Assembly: GCA_030435675.1 (NCBI GenBank)
Contig: CM059622.1
Span: 806,001-870,000 of the forward strand
Source of the DNA: Steinernema hermaphroditum
Taxonomy: Eukaryota > Nematoda > Chromadorea > Rhabditida > Steinernematidae
Direction: 5' to 3'
DNA length: 64,000 nucleotides
Each line of letters opens with the position of its first letter. Positions within the stretch are counted from its first letter, which is position 1. The notes under the pieces were generated by a model that searched no databases, was not told the origin of the DNA, and saw nothing but the letters and a program-made list of their open reading frames with translations. Below are positions 43,685-55,600 of the stretch, in pieces. The position numbers and the translations under genes were made by a program.

Positions 43685-44607
43685 TTATGATCTATTTATC
43701 GGGTAAAGACGACACATTGGGTACTCATTCTCCTCCGACGGTATGACGTTCCTCTTCATGTTCACTTTATGCCTAAGAATACGCGTTAAAAGGAGATAAC
43801 GACGTTCTGGATTTACCGGACAGGTCGGGTACCAGTGATCCGCTATGGCTGGATGGAGGCTAGATCTTCCTGTTCCTGCGGCGTTGGCTACCAGGGCGCG
43901 GCAGTCTTCATTGGTGAGTCCCCGTGCGACTTCGAACTGCTCTTCGTTGAGACTCTCGAGGGCGCGGTGTTTTTGGGACACAAATGCTCTTGTGCAAATT
44001 TGCAGCCACATTCGTCTCGTAGTAGTGCATTTCGTATTTCTCGATGGGACTGTTCGTGACGATCGTGAAGTACTCGGCCAACTCATGATGACTCCACAGC
44101 CACTGGAAGCTAGTGGGATGGTCTCGCATCATCATGAAATACCGGATCCACTGTCGGAAGCTCAAGAACTTGCGGCTCTCTTGTCCATGAAAGCTGTGCA
44201 AGGTTGTGACCGGAATCGCGACAGCTTCGTTCTCCAGTCGAGATTCCATCATGATGGATGCCTTGTAGTAGGTGAGAGCCTGGATTTTGACGTGTCGGCC
44301 CGTCGGTTTACTGCTCGGACGACGACTGCTAAATAGCAAAAATTGCTGAAGACTTAACAACACGACAATTACCGTCCACAAGGTCGGTAATCTGCGGATC
44401 TTCAATGTGAGGGCAGATATTTCGAATTACGGTGCTTCCTCTGGACACTGCGGCCTTTTGCGATTCCTTACCGCTGTACATCAGCTGCACGTATATCCCA
44501 AACTTCTTGAAAATGCCGCGAGTCAGATCAAGCTTCTTGGCCAACAACTTCGACCCTTTGAGACGCATCTCGTACGATGTTTCCTTCTTCGGAGGTTCTG
44601 AGTTCAT
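43685..44607 (-). pseudogene. Helitron relic joined to helicase-like fragment
   Basis: Between about 43,990 and 44,200 the minus strand encodes a segment that aligns closely with the intact Helitron's exon 10 (ESRKFLSFRQWIRYFMMMRD, then TSFQWLWSHHELAEYF, and EKYEMHYYETN). The reading frame then shifts and continues as LNEEQFEVARGLTNEDCRAL followed by VANAAGTGRSS, which resembles the start of an SF1 helicase with a damaged Walker A (GTGRS instead of GTGKT/S). An upstream frame to 44,607 (MNSEPPKKETSYEMRLKGSK) is unrecognised and may be an exon of the same gene. Frameshift, missing domains and the altered Walker A mark this as dead. Confidence 0.7.
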
Positions 44608-44659
44608 TCGAAGCAGCTCGCAGATAAAGGTCTACAGTGGCAATTGTGATCGTTAGTTC

Positions 44660-45640
44660 ACAATATTTCTCCATACCTCCACAGTCGAAGGGTCGTTGCC
44701 ATTTTCTCTATGCATATCTACGGAAAAAGATATCTAAAAAGCCAATACAAATGCTAAAGACTTTTTGTAAACAAAGAACTCACATTAAATTGAAGAAGGT
44801 TCTCGTAATGGCCACTGAACATTCTGAGATTCTCAAAGAGTCCACGCAGCAGGTGATCACATAGATTGACGCTTTTGGTCGTCTATAAATAAAACAGTAA
44901 GTTCTGACATGCAATGCGCCGGGTTAGCGATCATAAAGGAATGGGACGTTCCATGAAGAAACAAATTGCATCGCACAGAACTGGTAATGAGAACTAGGTG
45001 CAACTGGTTTCCTCAAACTTGGGTGATTAAACCGAACTAAATACAAGTAGCATCCTGCTCCATTGGTATAAGACAATACGAGTTATGTTCATCGACCCAT
45101 GCGAGTAAGATCAATGGACTGGGACTGTGACGAGTCCGAGGTCTTGACTCGATCAGTTGAATCATGACCCCTGATCTGGTCCGATACTCTTCGAGTCCAT
45201 CCAGGATAAGACAATGCAAAAGACATAAGACAATGGTTTTTGTGTTCAATCTCAAATCCTCTGCCCCAGGATTTTACGTGAGCCCTGTAGTCTTGGCGAC
45301 TTATCATATCGTTTAAAGTGGCCCTTTTGCCAGGTGTGTCTAGACACTTATAAGATTCAGGTTCAAAGGGTTCAAAACTTTGTCAGTTGAAATTTTGTAG
45401 ATCGTTTTTCGCGCTGTTGTCGTGTAATCGGATGAGAAAAACCTGGAAAAGTGGACAAAAAATTCTTCGAAAGGCGAATTCTGACCCTCTATGTGCCGGA
45501 AGAGGTCAGCTACAACTGATCCCAAGACATCTGATCCAGTCGAATATCTCTCAAGTCCCAAATTACGTTCCATTTAGCACCGTGCACGGGGGGAATTAAT
45601 CTCAGAAATTGGACTCCTGAATCTCCCCTCTCCCCTTTTG
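44660..45640. other. No gene seen
   Basis: The stretch lies between the relic and the duplicated segment. Only short, unconvincing frames were seen. Confidence 0.35.
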
Positions 45641-45641
45641 C

Positions 45642-45830
45642 AAAAAGAATCAATAAGGCCACCCGGCGAGGCGCGCGCTCCCATGGCCACGACCACCCTC
45701 CGCGCGGCGGCCTCTGACCCACGGCGACTCATTAGATCCAGAGGCGATGTGACGGCGGCGCCGTCGCAGCCGTCTTGTGCTGCTTGATATCAGCACAATA
45801 TCTATTATTATCTGTGAGTTTATTCGCCAT
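45642..45830 (+). repeat. Duplicated segment, copy 2
   Basis: This is the partner of 38,627-38,818 in the same orientation, 7 kb away. Similarity continues to the donor-like GTGAGTTTATTC and reappears at about 45,890-45,912 (GGGCACTGGCTAACCAAAG, GTGAGTCGT). Confidence 0.75.
45683..45787 (+). CDS. Conserved small ORF, 34 codons (copy 2)
   Basis: The frame is the same as at 38,670, one codon shorter. One difference is silent and the variable patch near codon 26 keeps the frame (SRLK replaced by a shorter PSQ). Peptide function is unknown. Confidence 0.4.
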   Translation: MATTTLRAAASDPRRLIRSRGDVTAAPSQPSCAA

Positions 45831-45919
45831 TTTTCTATATTTTTTCATATGTTTATTGCAGAAGCAAGAATAAAAAGACCAGAAAATGGGCACTGGCTAA
45901 CCAAAGGTGAGTCGTTTTA

Positions 45920-48900
45920 TTACTTTCTGATTTTTGTAGTGCTTGAAAAGTGCCTTGACTGTCTATCTACGGGTAAAGTGCTCACCCTACATACCCCGGC
46001 TTGATCCTAATCAAGCCCTTCTGAAGCTCCGGTCACTATGAGTTAGAGCCCTTGAAGTCCTAGCGATATGTGACTTAAGTGGTCGAGCACCTCGTTGCAC
46101 GAAATTCTGTGATCTTCCGCGGTCATCAACGTGTGATCGACATTGTGGCGAATGCACTTTTCTGCTTTCTTGGCTTCCAACATTTTTTGCTTCCGGGTCA
46201 TAATCCCAAAGTCTCTTCACCAGAGCAGTTCAAGAGCGCCCCATCAGACTACGCATGCAGGATGTTCAGAAAGTTCTGCAATGATTTTTGAATCCGAAGT
46301 GGCCACCTCGTCTTGGCGTCTTCGTCAGACCCGTCTTCTCTCTGTTATGATAGGCGCCGGACCCCATGCCCGCGCCTGCCCAGTTCACGTGGTTGGGAAC
46401 ACCCGATCACGATGATCAAGCCGCTCGCCGCAACGCCTCGCCCATTAGTCCCACTCGACCCCGTTCAGTTTAGATTTTAGCTTCCCCCTTGAGCGGTGGC
46501 TTGAGCACTTCCCAACACGTGCCGATGGCAAAACGCATTTTTTCGGAGCCAAATGAATAAAAGTCTAAAAACAGTGAATGAGGGGTAAAAAAGAGTGGTA
46601 AACATGAATATGTCGTTTAAAATTCCCATAAGTGCGCATAAAATTACAAAAATCCAACATTTCGATGCGTTGCAGAACGTTCTGAACACCCTGACTTTGT
46701 GACTTTGTGTCCTGATTCTCATGCGTAATTAGAGACCTACCACTATCGCGGTAAGCCGGGTCTCCTGGCATCCGAATTGCTTTTGAAGCCGTCGTCCTTC
46801 AAGTAGCGGTGATAATTTCATGGGGGTTGCCTCCGAAGGGGTATACCGTAGTTGTACATCGGTAGGGCCCCGGCCTAGTAATCTCCAGCGATTAAGGCCT
46901 AAAACGAAGATACACTGGGATCAACTCCGGTAGACTCACAAAAAAAGGCGTAAGGTGTTTTGGCTAGAGGCTCAGAGTGTGCTCGATGCTCGCGGCGACC
47001 ACTTTGCTTGCCTTTGTGATCGTGGCGCGCAGCACGAGGGTGCCGACGGGGAGCGGCGGGAGATCAAAGATCCGTCGGCCGATTCCAGTGGTGTTGAAGA
47101 GAGGGTGGACGTAAAGTGTCGGTCTTCTCGTCCAGAGGGTTGGCTAGTGGTGGTCGACGACGATGAAGGTAACGCGAGGAAAAGCGCTTCTGAAGAATCT
47201 AAAACTTGAATTTTTAAACCAAGTTTTAAATGGGGGAGCGATCTGTCATATAACATGAAACACGATACAAACGAGGGCCGATCGCCTGAGTGTTTATGTG
47301 TGACTGGCGGTTTTGGCGATCGTCGGCGGCGAGGGCGCCAATGTTATGGCTTCGCACCACCTGTCGCCATTCAGTTCTGTCGACGACCATTTCGGATGCG
47401 GGGAGGAAAGGATAACGGCGGAGGCGACACGGTGCCCTTTTTGGATATCTCCCAACTTCTTCCACTTCAATTCGGCTTGTGAGCTCAAAATTTAAAAGAC
47501 TTCCCATTTCGAGTCTGCCCGTTTGGTCCTAAACGTCCAGCAATCATTCAAAAGTATACACCGGTCATGTCCATATGAGAATGTAGGTAACTGCCACACC
47601 TTAATTGCCCTCTCACCGCACAGTTCTTTCTCGTGCTGAATTATATAATCCCAATAGATATTATTTAACAATACATTTCACTGATCAAAGTTGTTTAGAA
47701 AACGCCCAATACCCTGAAGTTTGACGACTGTTGGGAGAACAATGTCGATTTTGAACTTGCAAAACCCCAAGGTAAGTCACGTAAAACCGTGTCCTATATG
47801 TGGCAGCACATGCATTCCTTATAATGAAGAAATGTGACATCACAAGTATCTCGGAGTTTGGTGTCATACAACATCGACACAGCTGTATTTCTATATCCTT
47901 ATACGACGTTTCTGATCATGATGTCATCATTATGGAAAGAACTTAGAGTCAGGTTCTGCTTAGTACAGTATATGTAGCTTCTTTTTTTTATTTTTTAAAC
48001 CATTTACAATTTGGAAGGGTGACCTCCAAATGGTGAATCTACGTCTCTATCCACAGAGTTTATAGCCATTTTTTAGAATGGAACAACAAAAAATTGGATT
48101 CTTCAAGATCCTCAATGTCTCGATGTGATTTGGAATGCGCCAATCCAATAGGTTCGTCCAAATCACACTTCAATCCACAGAATTTACAACTACAATTTCA
48201 GATATAACACAAATGAAATTATGCGTCACGTCGACACATCGCCCGATTTTGGGATTACGCATCCCTCTTTTAGGCATTTGTCGGTGAGAAACAACATTTA
48301 AGACCATGTTTTAGAAAAATACAAAGCGTTGTAGAAACCAGGCGTCTTCCAGGCTTCTCATAAAAGGTAATTATAATGATTTAAATGAAAATGACATTGA
48401 CATGACCAGTTTTCGGAAACAAAGCATGAGCTCTAATGTAGGGACTCCAGGTCAAAGAAGGTCTATCCATAAGCCATAAAAGTAGCTTGTATGATAAGAT
48501 AGAGATGATGAATTACGATGAGAACAGTCTTCCTCTTCTAAGCATACCCTTATAGGTACGGTTTTCTGTTCTTACTCGTCTTTGTTTTTTTTTTTTTGCT
48601 TTTTTTGGTTATCTGATAGATCTAGTGATTACATCTTACGTGGAGTTCGTAAGGTTATCGTCCTTACGTGATCAAATTGAGACGGTAACAGCGAAGGGAA
48701 CGGCGACGGTCCCCAAGCTGCACTAGGTTCGAAATGACAGAGAAATGGAAAGGTCACAGACTGTTCCTCCACTTTATTTTGAACTAAGATTTTGAGACAA
48801 AGTGATCGAACAATGCTTAGATAACTAGGTTGCCCAACAATCGTCAACCAGGCTCAATTCTGATTGCATTCTGTTCCGATGATGAACCTTTCAGGACGCC

Positions 48901-50010
48901 TGATAGGGACTCATATTCTGCTGGCAGCGATTTGTAGCCGCAAACGACCCTGAAGGTACACATTTAAATCTGAAAAATGAAACTTTGGAATCTCTTTCAG
49001 ATCATAAACAATAAGGGACTCGAACCGAACCGGATCGACTACGTCGATTTGGAATTTGTGCTTCCCAAATGTAAAGATTGACGTGTATGTATACATTACA
49101 CAAGCTTTGTTGTAGTAGTTTACACTGCGAGGAAAGCGACCAACAGGAGTGAAGTTTCGAGGTACGTTCATGTTTCAAGCAGATATGTAGGAAGGAGAGA
49201 GATGCCGGCTCCGACTCCGGTTCAGTTGGCATCTTTGTTGCAAAGTACATAAGCTTTGTAGGTTCCTGAAATTTGTATGGGCCGGCTCAACTGTGTGTCA
49301 ATTTGAGTTCTCTATGACGTATTCGCGCACAAAAGACGTGTGCCTTAAAAGAATATTCTTCTGGGACGTTTTTTAGAGATTCATTATTTTTTGGTAATTC
49401 CTTTTTTTTGAAAGACTATCCTTCTGAGACTACGATCAAACTGGTACTTAGTCGATTTGACATTCATAAATTCTAAAGTAATCTACACTTAACGAATAAG
49501 TACTCATAACCCAATTTTTAGGAAAGCACAGTAATGCGTGCGCTTCCGCGACAATCAATATGTTCGCCCTTCGCCATTCGATCGAAGAAATTCCAGTTGG
49601 ATTTGTATTTAGCACGTGATGTTTCTATTGGCAGTGTAATGCAACTTCAGCATGATCATAAACTGCCGAGCTTGTGGTGAGATGTACGAAAATAGATATT
49701 TACAGTGTTCCGTGGATACATGAAACAACTACAGAGCGTCAAAATAAGAAGAAGGGCATGGATCGACGGGGCAGAGGGTGTCTAGTTTTCTCTCGTCGTC
49801 TGCGCCCTCTACGCACCGCTCCCTGTGAACAGTCACATGTGTTGCAAAACACAAAGAAACGGGATAAAGAATACCTTTATCTACGCTGCTCCGCACAGCA
49901 ACACAACTGGCAATGAAACCTCTCCCGGTATGATAACACAAAGCTAGACAGATAAGAGGAGACATTCGTGTCGAGACCTGAACCATCCAGACAGCATTTG
50001 CGACATGATT
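45920..50010. other. Gene-poor stretch
   Basis: No supported gene was found over about 4 kb. Around 46,970-47,500 GC content rises and frames are open on both strands, so part of a gene may lie there, but I could not build an exon chain. Confidence 0.35.
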
Positions 50011-50021
50011 GAGAACTTTAT

Positions 50022-50306
50022 TCAGCGCAGTTTCAAGTCATATCCATTGACGTACTCGTCGCCAGTGCCAAATCCGCTCTTCACAATACCGTACCTGACA
50101 TAATTCGGGACGGGCTTATCGTAGCCATTGTATCTCTGGCAGCAGCCGTACTTCGGCCATTGGTAGGCTCCCCATCGACCATATCCTCGAGGCCCATAAA
50201 CTAAACTAGCTTAAAAGTCAAATCATCCTATTCAGCTACAGTAACCCCCGGCAGAAGCGGCGACGATGAGGACGGCCAAAAGTATGAAGCGGTGAGTGGA
50301 AGCCAT
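50022..50306 (-). CDS. Tiny secreted Tyr/Gly-rich protein
   Basis: Two exons, 50306-50246 and 50200-50022, are joined over a 45-nt GT-AG intron and give 79 residues. Residues 1-20 (MASTHRFILLAVLIVAASAG) are a signal peptide. The mature part is Tyr/Gly-rich with a CC pair (YGPRGYGRWGAYQWPKYGCC). AATAAA follows the stop. A second in-frame Met lies 15 nt further up, but the TATA box at 50,338-50,345 would place it upstream of transcription start, so the lower Met is chosen. Likely extracellular, function unknown. Composition is close to the Gly/Tyr-rich trio, but the sequence is not clearly homologous. Confidence 0.75.
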
Positions 50307-50337
50307 CGAGGAATGCGCCATGGCGGAACATCGACGA

Positions 50338-50345
50338 CTTATATG
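50338..50345 (-). promoter_or_regulatory. TATA box of secreted-protein gene
   Basis: CATATAAG on the minus strand lies 31 nt before the chosen ATG. The same octamer precedes both MSP genes at a similar distance. Confidence 0.55.
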
Positions 50346-50666
50346 GAGGCGAGGCGACTTCTTAGGTCATGACGACCTACTTTCGGACCAGAACGAAACA
50401 CGTTAGCATGTTAGGTAGTGAATGGATCGTTTGATGTTTAATTGCTTGTCCGGCGCCTTCGAGTTATGCGCATAGGAAACAAGCCTGTTCCACTTGAGTG
50501 TATACTGATCCCTTCGACACGAATTCGTTTCAAAAGTGAGCTTGCTAATAAACGAAGACCGAACTTCAGCATTAATTACATTAAAACTAGAATTCATTAC
50601 ATGACGATAATGTGTACATACCCCAAAATGACACTACTTACAACATCGACCCCCCTCAACTGTGCG

Positions 50667-51963
50667 TTAAACGCCTGACACTGGCACTCCCTCATAAATT
50701 ACAGTATCTTCACTGGAGCACGAGTCGCGTGAGCGACAACGTTCTAGCGGCGACGCCTCTGTGACGTCGTCGGAGTCTTCGGCGGTGCCGTTGCAGTTCA
50801 CGGTCTTCGCACTGCGATGTACTGAATTCTGGCGCTCCGAACTGCTTCGTTTCGACGATTCGGACGATCCGGAGGACGACTCTTTCGTCGTGCACGACTC
50901 GCCGCTGCTGCTTCCGCTTTCACACATTCGGCTTCGAAACGTCGAGCGCACTCCGTCAGAGTTGTGTTCGGCAATGTTGAGCAGTTCGCGGAGCAACATG
51001 TTTTCCGTCCGGAGCTGTTTGATCGTCTACAATGACGAGCGAGTTAGGGATGACACAAGTACAAAAGGAAGATTATAAATTGCTGTCGAAAACACCGGAA
51101 AGTGCGTTTCTCGTAAGCAGATAGGGATAAGGATAAGCCATTTGAACGACTGAGCCGATCAGGACATTGAATGATCATTGCCCTCGCCCACTTTCCCTAA
51201 ACTACTGCTGTCGTGTGATGCACACAACGTGCTTTTGAAAGCTTAATTAGCAACAAGTGTTCTTGCGAACTCACACTTCTATCTTTGAAATCTCTGAAAG
51301 TCAATTCCTCATCCGAGAACCCAGCATGACAAGCCTTTTTTAAAACTTTTCTACAAAGCTATCTATAACTGGCAGAGAACTTACTTCTTGATCGCGTTGT
51401 GACTGCCTTTCTCCATGTGTCATACATTGGTTTAAAGCGTGGAAGAACCGCATCAGCTTCTCACCATTGACGGTCCCGTTCTTGTCCTGAAAATGAACGT
51501 TACTTCGCTGAAACCGGCGCTCTACTCACGGAGAACCTCTCCAAAAGGGTCGTCAAGTGAGTTTCCTTCTTAAACGAGGACACCACCGCCCTGTGCTTAC
51601 TCATGATCAGATTCAGAGTGTCCTGATACTCCTTCACCGTCATCAGAAGCTGTCGGTTCTCCTCTTGCAGAGCGAGGATTTGCCGATTTTCGCGTTGCAG
51701 CCCGTTGAGAAGATGTTTTCGGCCTTGCATCCGCCACGAACCGTTCATGTCGTTCACTTTTTCTTGATACTACAAAGGCTTTGGCGTATGCCTGTGCGAT
51801 GGATAAAGCTCACCTCTTTCATGATTTCAATTCGTTCTTGTACTGACTGGCCATGATTAAGATTCTCGTCGGCAGTGCGTTCCTTGTTCGTTAGTCCAAC
51901 CACAAGGTGACGGAGATCTGTCAGCATCTGGGAGATGATTTCATTGTGGTCGTGAGAGGACAT
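50667..51963 (-). CDS. FGFR1OP2/SIKE-family coiled-coil protein
   Basis: Four exons join in frame: 51963-51814, 51769-51530, 51486-51385 and 51026-50667, giving 283 residues. Residues about 40-120 carry the family core: EIMKEYQEKVNDMN, LLNGLQRENRQILALQEENRQ, and QDTLNLIMSKHR, which matches the ENRQIRELQQEN / ALELIMSKYR pattern of vertebrate FGFR1OP2 and SIKE1. A later IKQLRTENMLLRELLNIA helix also fits. The last ~90 residues are Ser-rich. In other animals these proteins are subunits of the STRIPAK phosphatase-kinase complex. A TTTTCAG acceptor lies 15 nt before the ATG (51,981-51,983), so spliced-leader trans-splicing is likely. Confidence 0.82.
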
Positions 51964-51984
51964 GGTGACAACACCAAAGCCTGA

Positions 51985-53060
51985 AAAGGATCGATTTGAG
52001 GTGAGGGTCGACGGGAAAGTACGCGAATCGCCGCCCAAGACAACGAAATCTTAATGAAGTTCTGCGTTTCCTGGGTACTCTAAGTCACTATCCAGGAACA
52101 ACCAATCTCCTAGGATATCGATTCCAAAATGATGTCTACGCCTGCTGAAATGCACCGCCAGACCCAATCAGACATATTGATTTCAACGCCTACAGCCGTG
52201 CAAGGCCTTATCCTGGATTTCATTTCAATTTTCTTGATGGCAGTTGGCGGTGTTACAGCCTAAAATACTTTATCCCTATCCAGCCGGCTATATAATTCAC
52301 AAACATATCCGATTCCGGGCGCCCGCTTAGTCAAAATAACGCGCTCTCCGCGCAAACACGTTGTTGTCACGAGTTCTATAGCCAAAGGAAATGCTGTTTT
52401 TGCAGAAAGCGGACAAAATTGGACTTGACGGCACGGGAACGCACAAGAAGACTCGTAGTTTTTGTTGCAGAACACCGGGAAACGGGAGGAAAGGCGCGTA
52501 TTGGATGCTGCGACAAACTATGCAGAAAACACATGCTAATAGCGACGCTAATCATAAATCAACGACTGGACAGCCGGGGATTTGCTCCGCTGGCGACGAA
52601 GAAGCTCTTCAGAGCCGAATTACGAGAGAAAAACAAACAGGCGTCTTGTTTTCTCCGCTCCACGGCGCGCACTTCGGATCTGCGCTCGGAAGCGCGCTCT
52701 AATGAAGGCTCCAATCCTCGCGACAGTCAAATGCCAGTCGGCTTATTGGATAAGCGGATGGGAAAGATGAGATCGGACACAGCGTCGCCGCGCTGCTCTG
52801 AAACGAGAGTCGCCGCTGCGCGCTTTTCGTGGCGAGAGCTCGCCGTAGACAGTAAAGATCGAATGCACTTTGAGGTCATTTGGGGTTTGCCGAGCGCGGA
52901 GCTGTCGTCTGGCTGTCTCCGTCTCCGCCATAGACGTACTCGCGTCCTAGGACCAGCTCCGTTCGGTCGCGTCACTTTGTGATCTAGGTGTTCGCAGTGG
53001 GGTCGGGTCTAAACGGAAAATACAGTTTTTATTTTTACTGATATTACACAGATATGCCAG
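51985..53060. other. Intergenic, possible promoter
   Basis: The DNA lies upstream of the FGFR1OP2-like gene and downstream of the next minus-strand gene. A 187-codon plus-strand frame crosses 52,419-52,982, but its Arg-rich, low-information translation does not convince me. Confidence 0.4.
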
Positions 53061-53063
53061 CAT

Positions 53064-54417
53064 TCACAAACGTCGTGTGCTATTCGGGTTAAACTCCATT
53101 TCCACATTGCGTTCGAGATTGAAAGTAACCACCGGAAAATGAAGAACGTGCTCAAAGAAGATAGACTGAAGCAAATGATGACACTTTGAGAGGCGAGGCC
53201 GCACTTACAAACTGAGGGTGGATGTCATCGGCATGTTCTAAGTAGTAGTAGATGTTTACGGCATTCACGGTTGGATCGTTCGGTAGGTGAATGCGGAAGG
53301 TGGACATGTAATCGCAGCAATCAATCCAGCATGCTTTCTCTATCTGAAACAAACTTGTCAGAGAACTCAGAGGAAGCCGACCGCACCTCTCCAGTAATAA
53401 AACTGTGCATACTGTACTTGTGGCGCTCGTTCCTCTGTCCCACTGTCCTCGTCATGAATACGGGATTATCGGTGATCACAAGTCCGAGACTCTGGCAGAC
53501 TATGTGTAGCATATCCCGCGTGTCCTGGAGTGACATCACAGCTCTATGATCTTTCATGACAAATCGCGTTTGACGCCGTCCGTTCCTCGGTCTGTTCCTT
53601 CTGATCTCGTGTGCAGTAAGGGTCGTTTTGAAGAAAGCATGCTGAAGATACAAAATTAGATAAGAAGCAAAGGCACAGTTTGAAACCTCTAGCAGACTGT
53701 GAAACGTCGTTGCGGAGGGCAGTGGCGACTCGATAATGCACCAGTCGGAGCGCTCAGTTGGACGAGTCAGGTTGAACACGACAAACTCGACCAACAGCTT
53801 GTCCATCTCTTCGGAACATTTCTCATCGATATCGGGCACGCGCTCCACGTAGAAATTGGCGTCTGTACATATGTTCGGGTTCCTGCTCCACTCGCGAATC
53901 ATTGAGGTGAACAGTTCGCTGAACGGCGCCAAATGATAGCTGAAACAGCAGTTGATTACTGTATCGGTTATGTCTGTGTCTATAATTATATCTCAGAGAT
54001 CGACCGGTGAATGAGTAGTAAATGAAGAAGTTTTTTTTAAACTGTCCCTACAGACAAAGACACCAGATAAAGCAGTCTAACAGCCAAATTCATCTAACAC
54101 AAGCATCCTGAAACGTACACAATCTTTTGCCTGGATCCGCTCGGTTTCATGATTCCCTCGTCCTTGTGCTCTCCGCTCGGGGAAGAATCGCAAGTCTGGA
54201 TGAATCTCAACACCTTATCGCACATATCAGGGTCGAGGATCTAAATCAGCAACAATCACAGAACATTCACAGGCTCAAAACGCACCGCTTTGTCCGGATC
54301 ATCCTCCTCGATTTCGCCGTACGGGCTCACGTTGGCGGTGCTGATGACCGCAGCGTGGAGCCGATGCGCCGTCGACACAACCGACATTGAGAGGTTCGCG
54401 AGAATGTCCTCACTCAT
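53064..54417 (-). CDS. Uncharacterised six-exon protein
   Basis: Six exons join in frame: 54417-54286, 54240-54119, 53939-53687, 53641-53387, 53343-53209 and 53165-53064, giving 332 residues. Introns are 43-45 nt except the second (179 nt). The frame stays open across five junctions with good GT-AG sites, which argues for a real gene. Segments such as YHLAPFSELFTSMIREW, DWCIIESPLPSATTFHSLL and NIYYYLEHADDIHPQF look like a compact soluble domain. There is no signal peptide, membrane helix or repeat. I do not recognise the family. A CTTTCAG acceptor 22 nt before the ATG suggests trans-splicing. Confidence 0.72.
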
Positions 54418-54419
54418 TT

Positions 54420-55590
54420 CCACCCGTCTGGTTTTCTGAAAGAGGACAACTCATTTGTATCTTACAGATGTAACGAAGCGGTTGCAATTGCACAGACAAC
54501 ATAAACGGCGAAAATAACTGCTTCTGAGGGGTGCCATTCAAACGGACATTTGTAAACTTTTGGCCCAATTGTTTTACGCAAGTATGCAACAAAAGACACA
54601 GTGCAAAATTGCACGTAAACACTTGAAACAAAAAATAGCCAAAGGGAGAAATTGGTTATTCAAACACGTCCGTGAGTGGCTACGGTCCCAGAAACCTGTC
54701 GGGAAAATCGAAAAACAATGCGCAACTTTCACACCGTCAAGAGGCGAGCGGGGCGAACTGAACGGAAAACGCGCCATTTCTGGACGTGACAGCGAGCGAG
54801 AGGTGTTGGATCCGAAAAGCGCGCGCTTAACGGCTGGGTCTTTTTGCAATTCAAACACCCAGCTTTGGGGCTGGCACAGCATTTACAGTGCTTCCTGCAC
54901 ACCCTCATGACATCTTCTTGTTCCAGCCCGATCTTTTTCCGTTTTAGACGTCTCAGACGGCAAAAACCGTCTATTCTGGATGACTCCGAGACTGATTTGC
55001 AGACTCTGTTCCACTCAACCCAGCAGAAGTAGACTTTGCACTTTGGAAACGAGACGGTCACTTGTCTCGATTCCATCATTATTACAACCCACTTGTCTAT
55101 TTGTCAGTTGTAGTGTAACCGCGCTTCTCCATTGCCTTTTTTTCTCACGCTGACGTGTCAGCGAACCGCGTGGAAATACGTAGGTGAAAATTGGCTCAAT
55201 TACGACCAATATTTCCCTCCGGTTACGTTATGCACTTAAGACTGAGGGAACAGTACGGTGGGAGGGCGTTGTTCGCCTCTCAGCTCCGCTCATCAACGAG
55301 TCGATCAATGTTGGTCCGTCTCTCCGTGTGCGCTGATGGAGACCGGCGAGGAGGCGCGTCAACGGACGCGTATTCGGACACAGCGCTCCGAAAGCTGTGT
55401 TTTCGCCCAAATTCGCTGTCCAAGCCGCTTCCCGTCGTTACATCATCTCCGCTGTGCCCCGCCTAATGCAATTAGCATATTTTCAGCGCCCGCAAACTTG
55501 TTTTCCTCGTATCGATTACGCGCTTTTCGTCGCTTTTCCGTATTTTCGCGTATTGGTCAGTTGTCAATCCACATCTTTTCAGAGGCGATT
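54420..55590. other. Divergent intergenic region
   Basis: The region separates a minus-strand gene from the plus-strand DHHC gene, so promoters for both may lie here. Overlapping frames at 55,190-55,740 run into the DHHC first exon, but only the part from 55,601 has coding support. Confidence 0.4.
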
Positions 55591-55600
55591 CGATGTCCGC

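Noticed and set aside
46972..47500. Possible gene with frames open on both strands
   Set aside because: No splice chain or domain could be found, so neither strand could be chosen.
52419..52982. 187-codon plus-strand frame
   Set aside because: It has no recognisable segment, is Arg/Ser-rich and lies in what looks like intergenic DNA. Kept out for lack of support.
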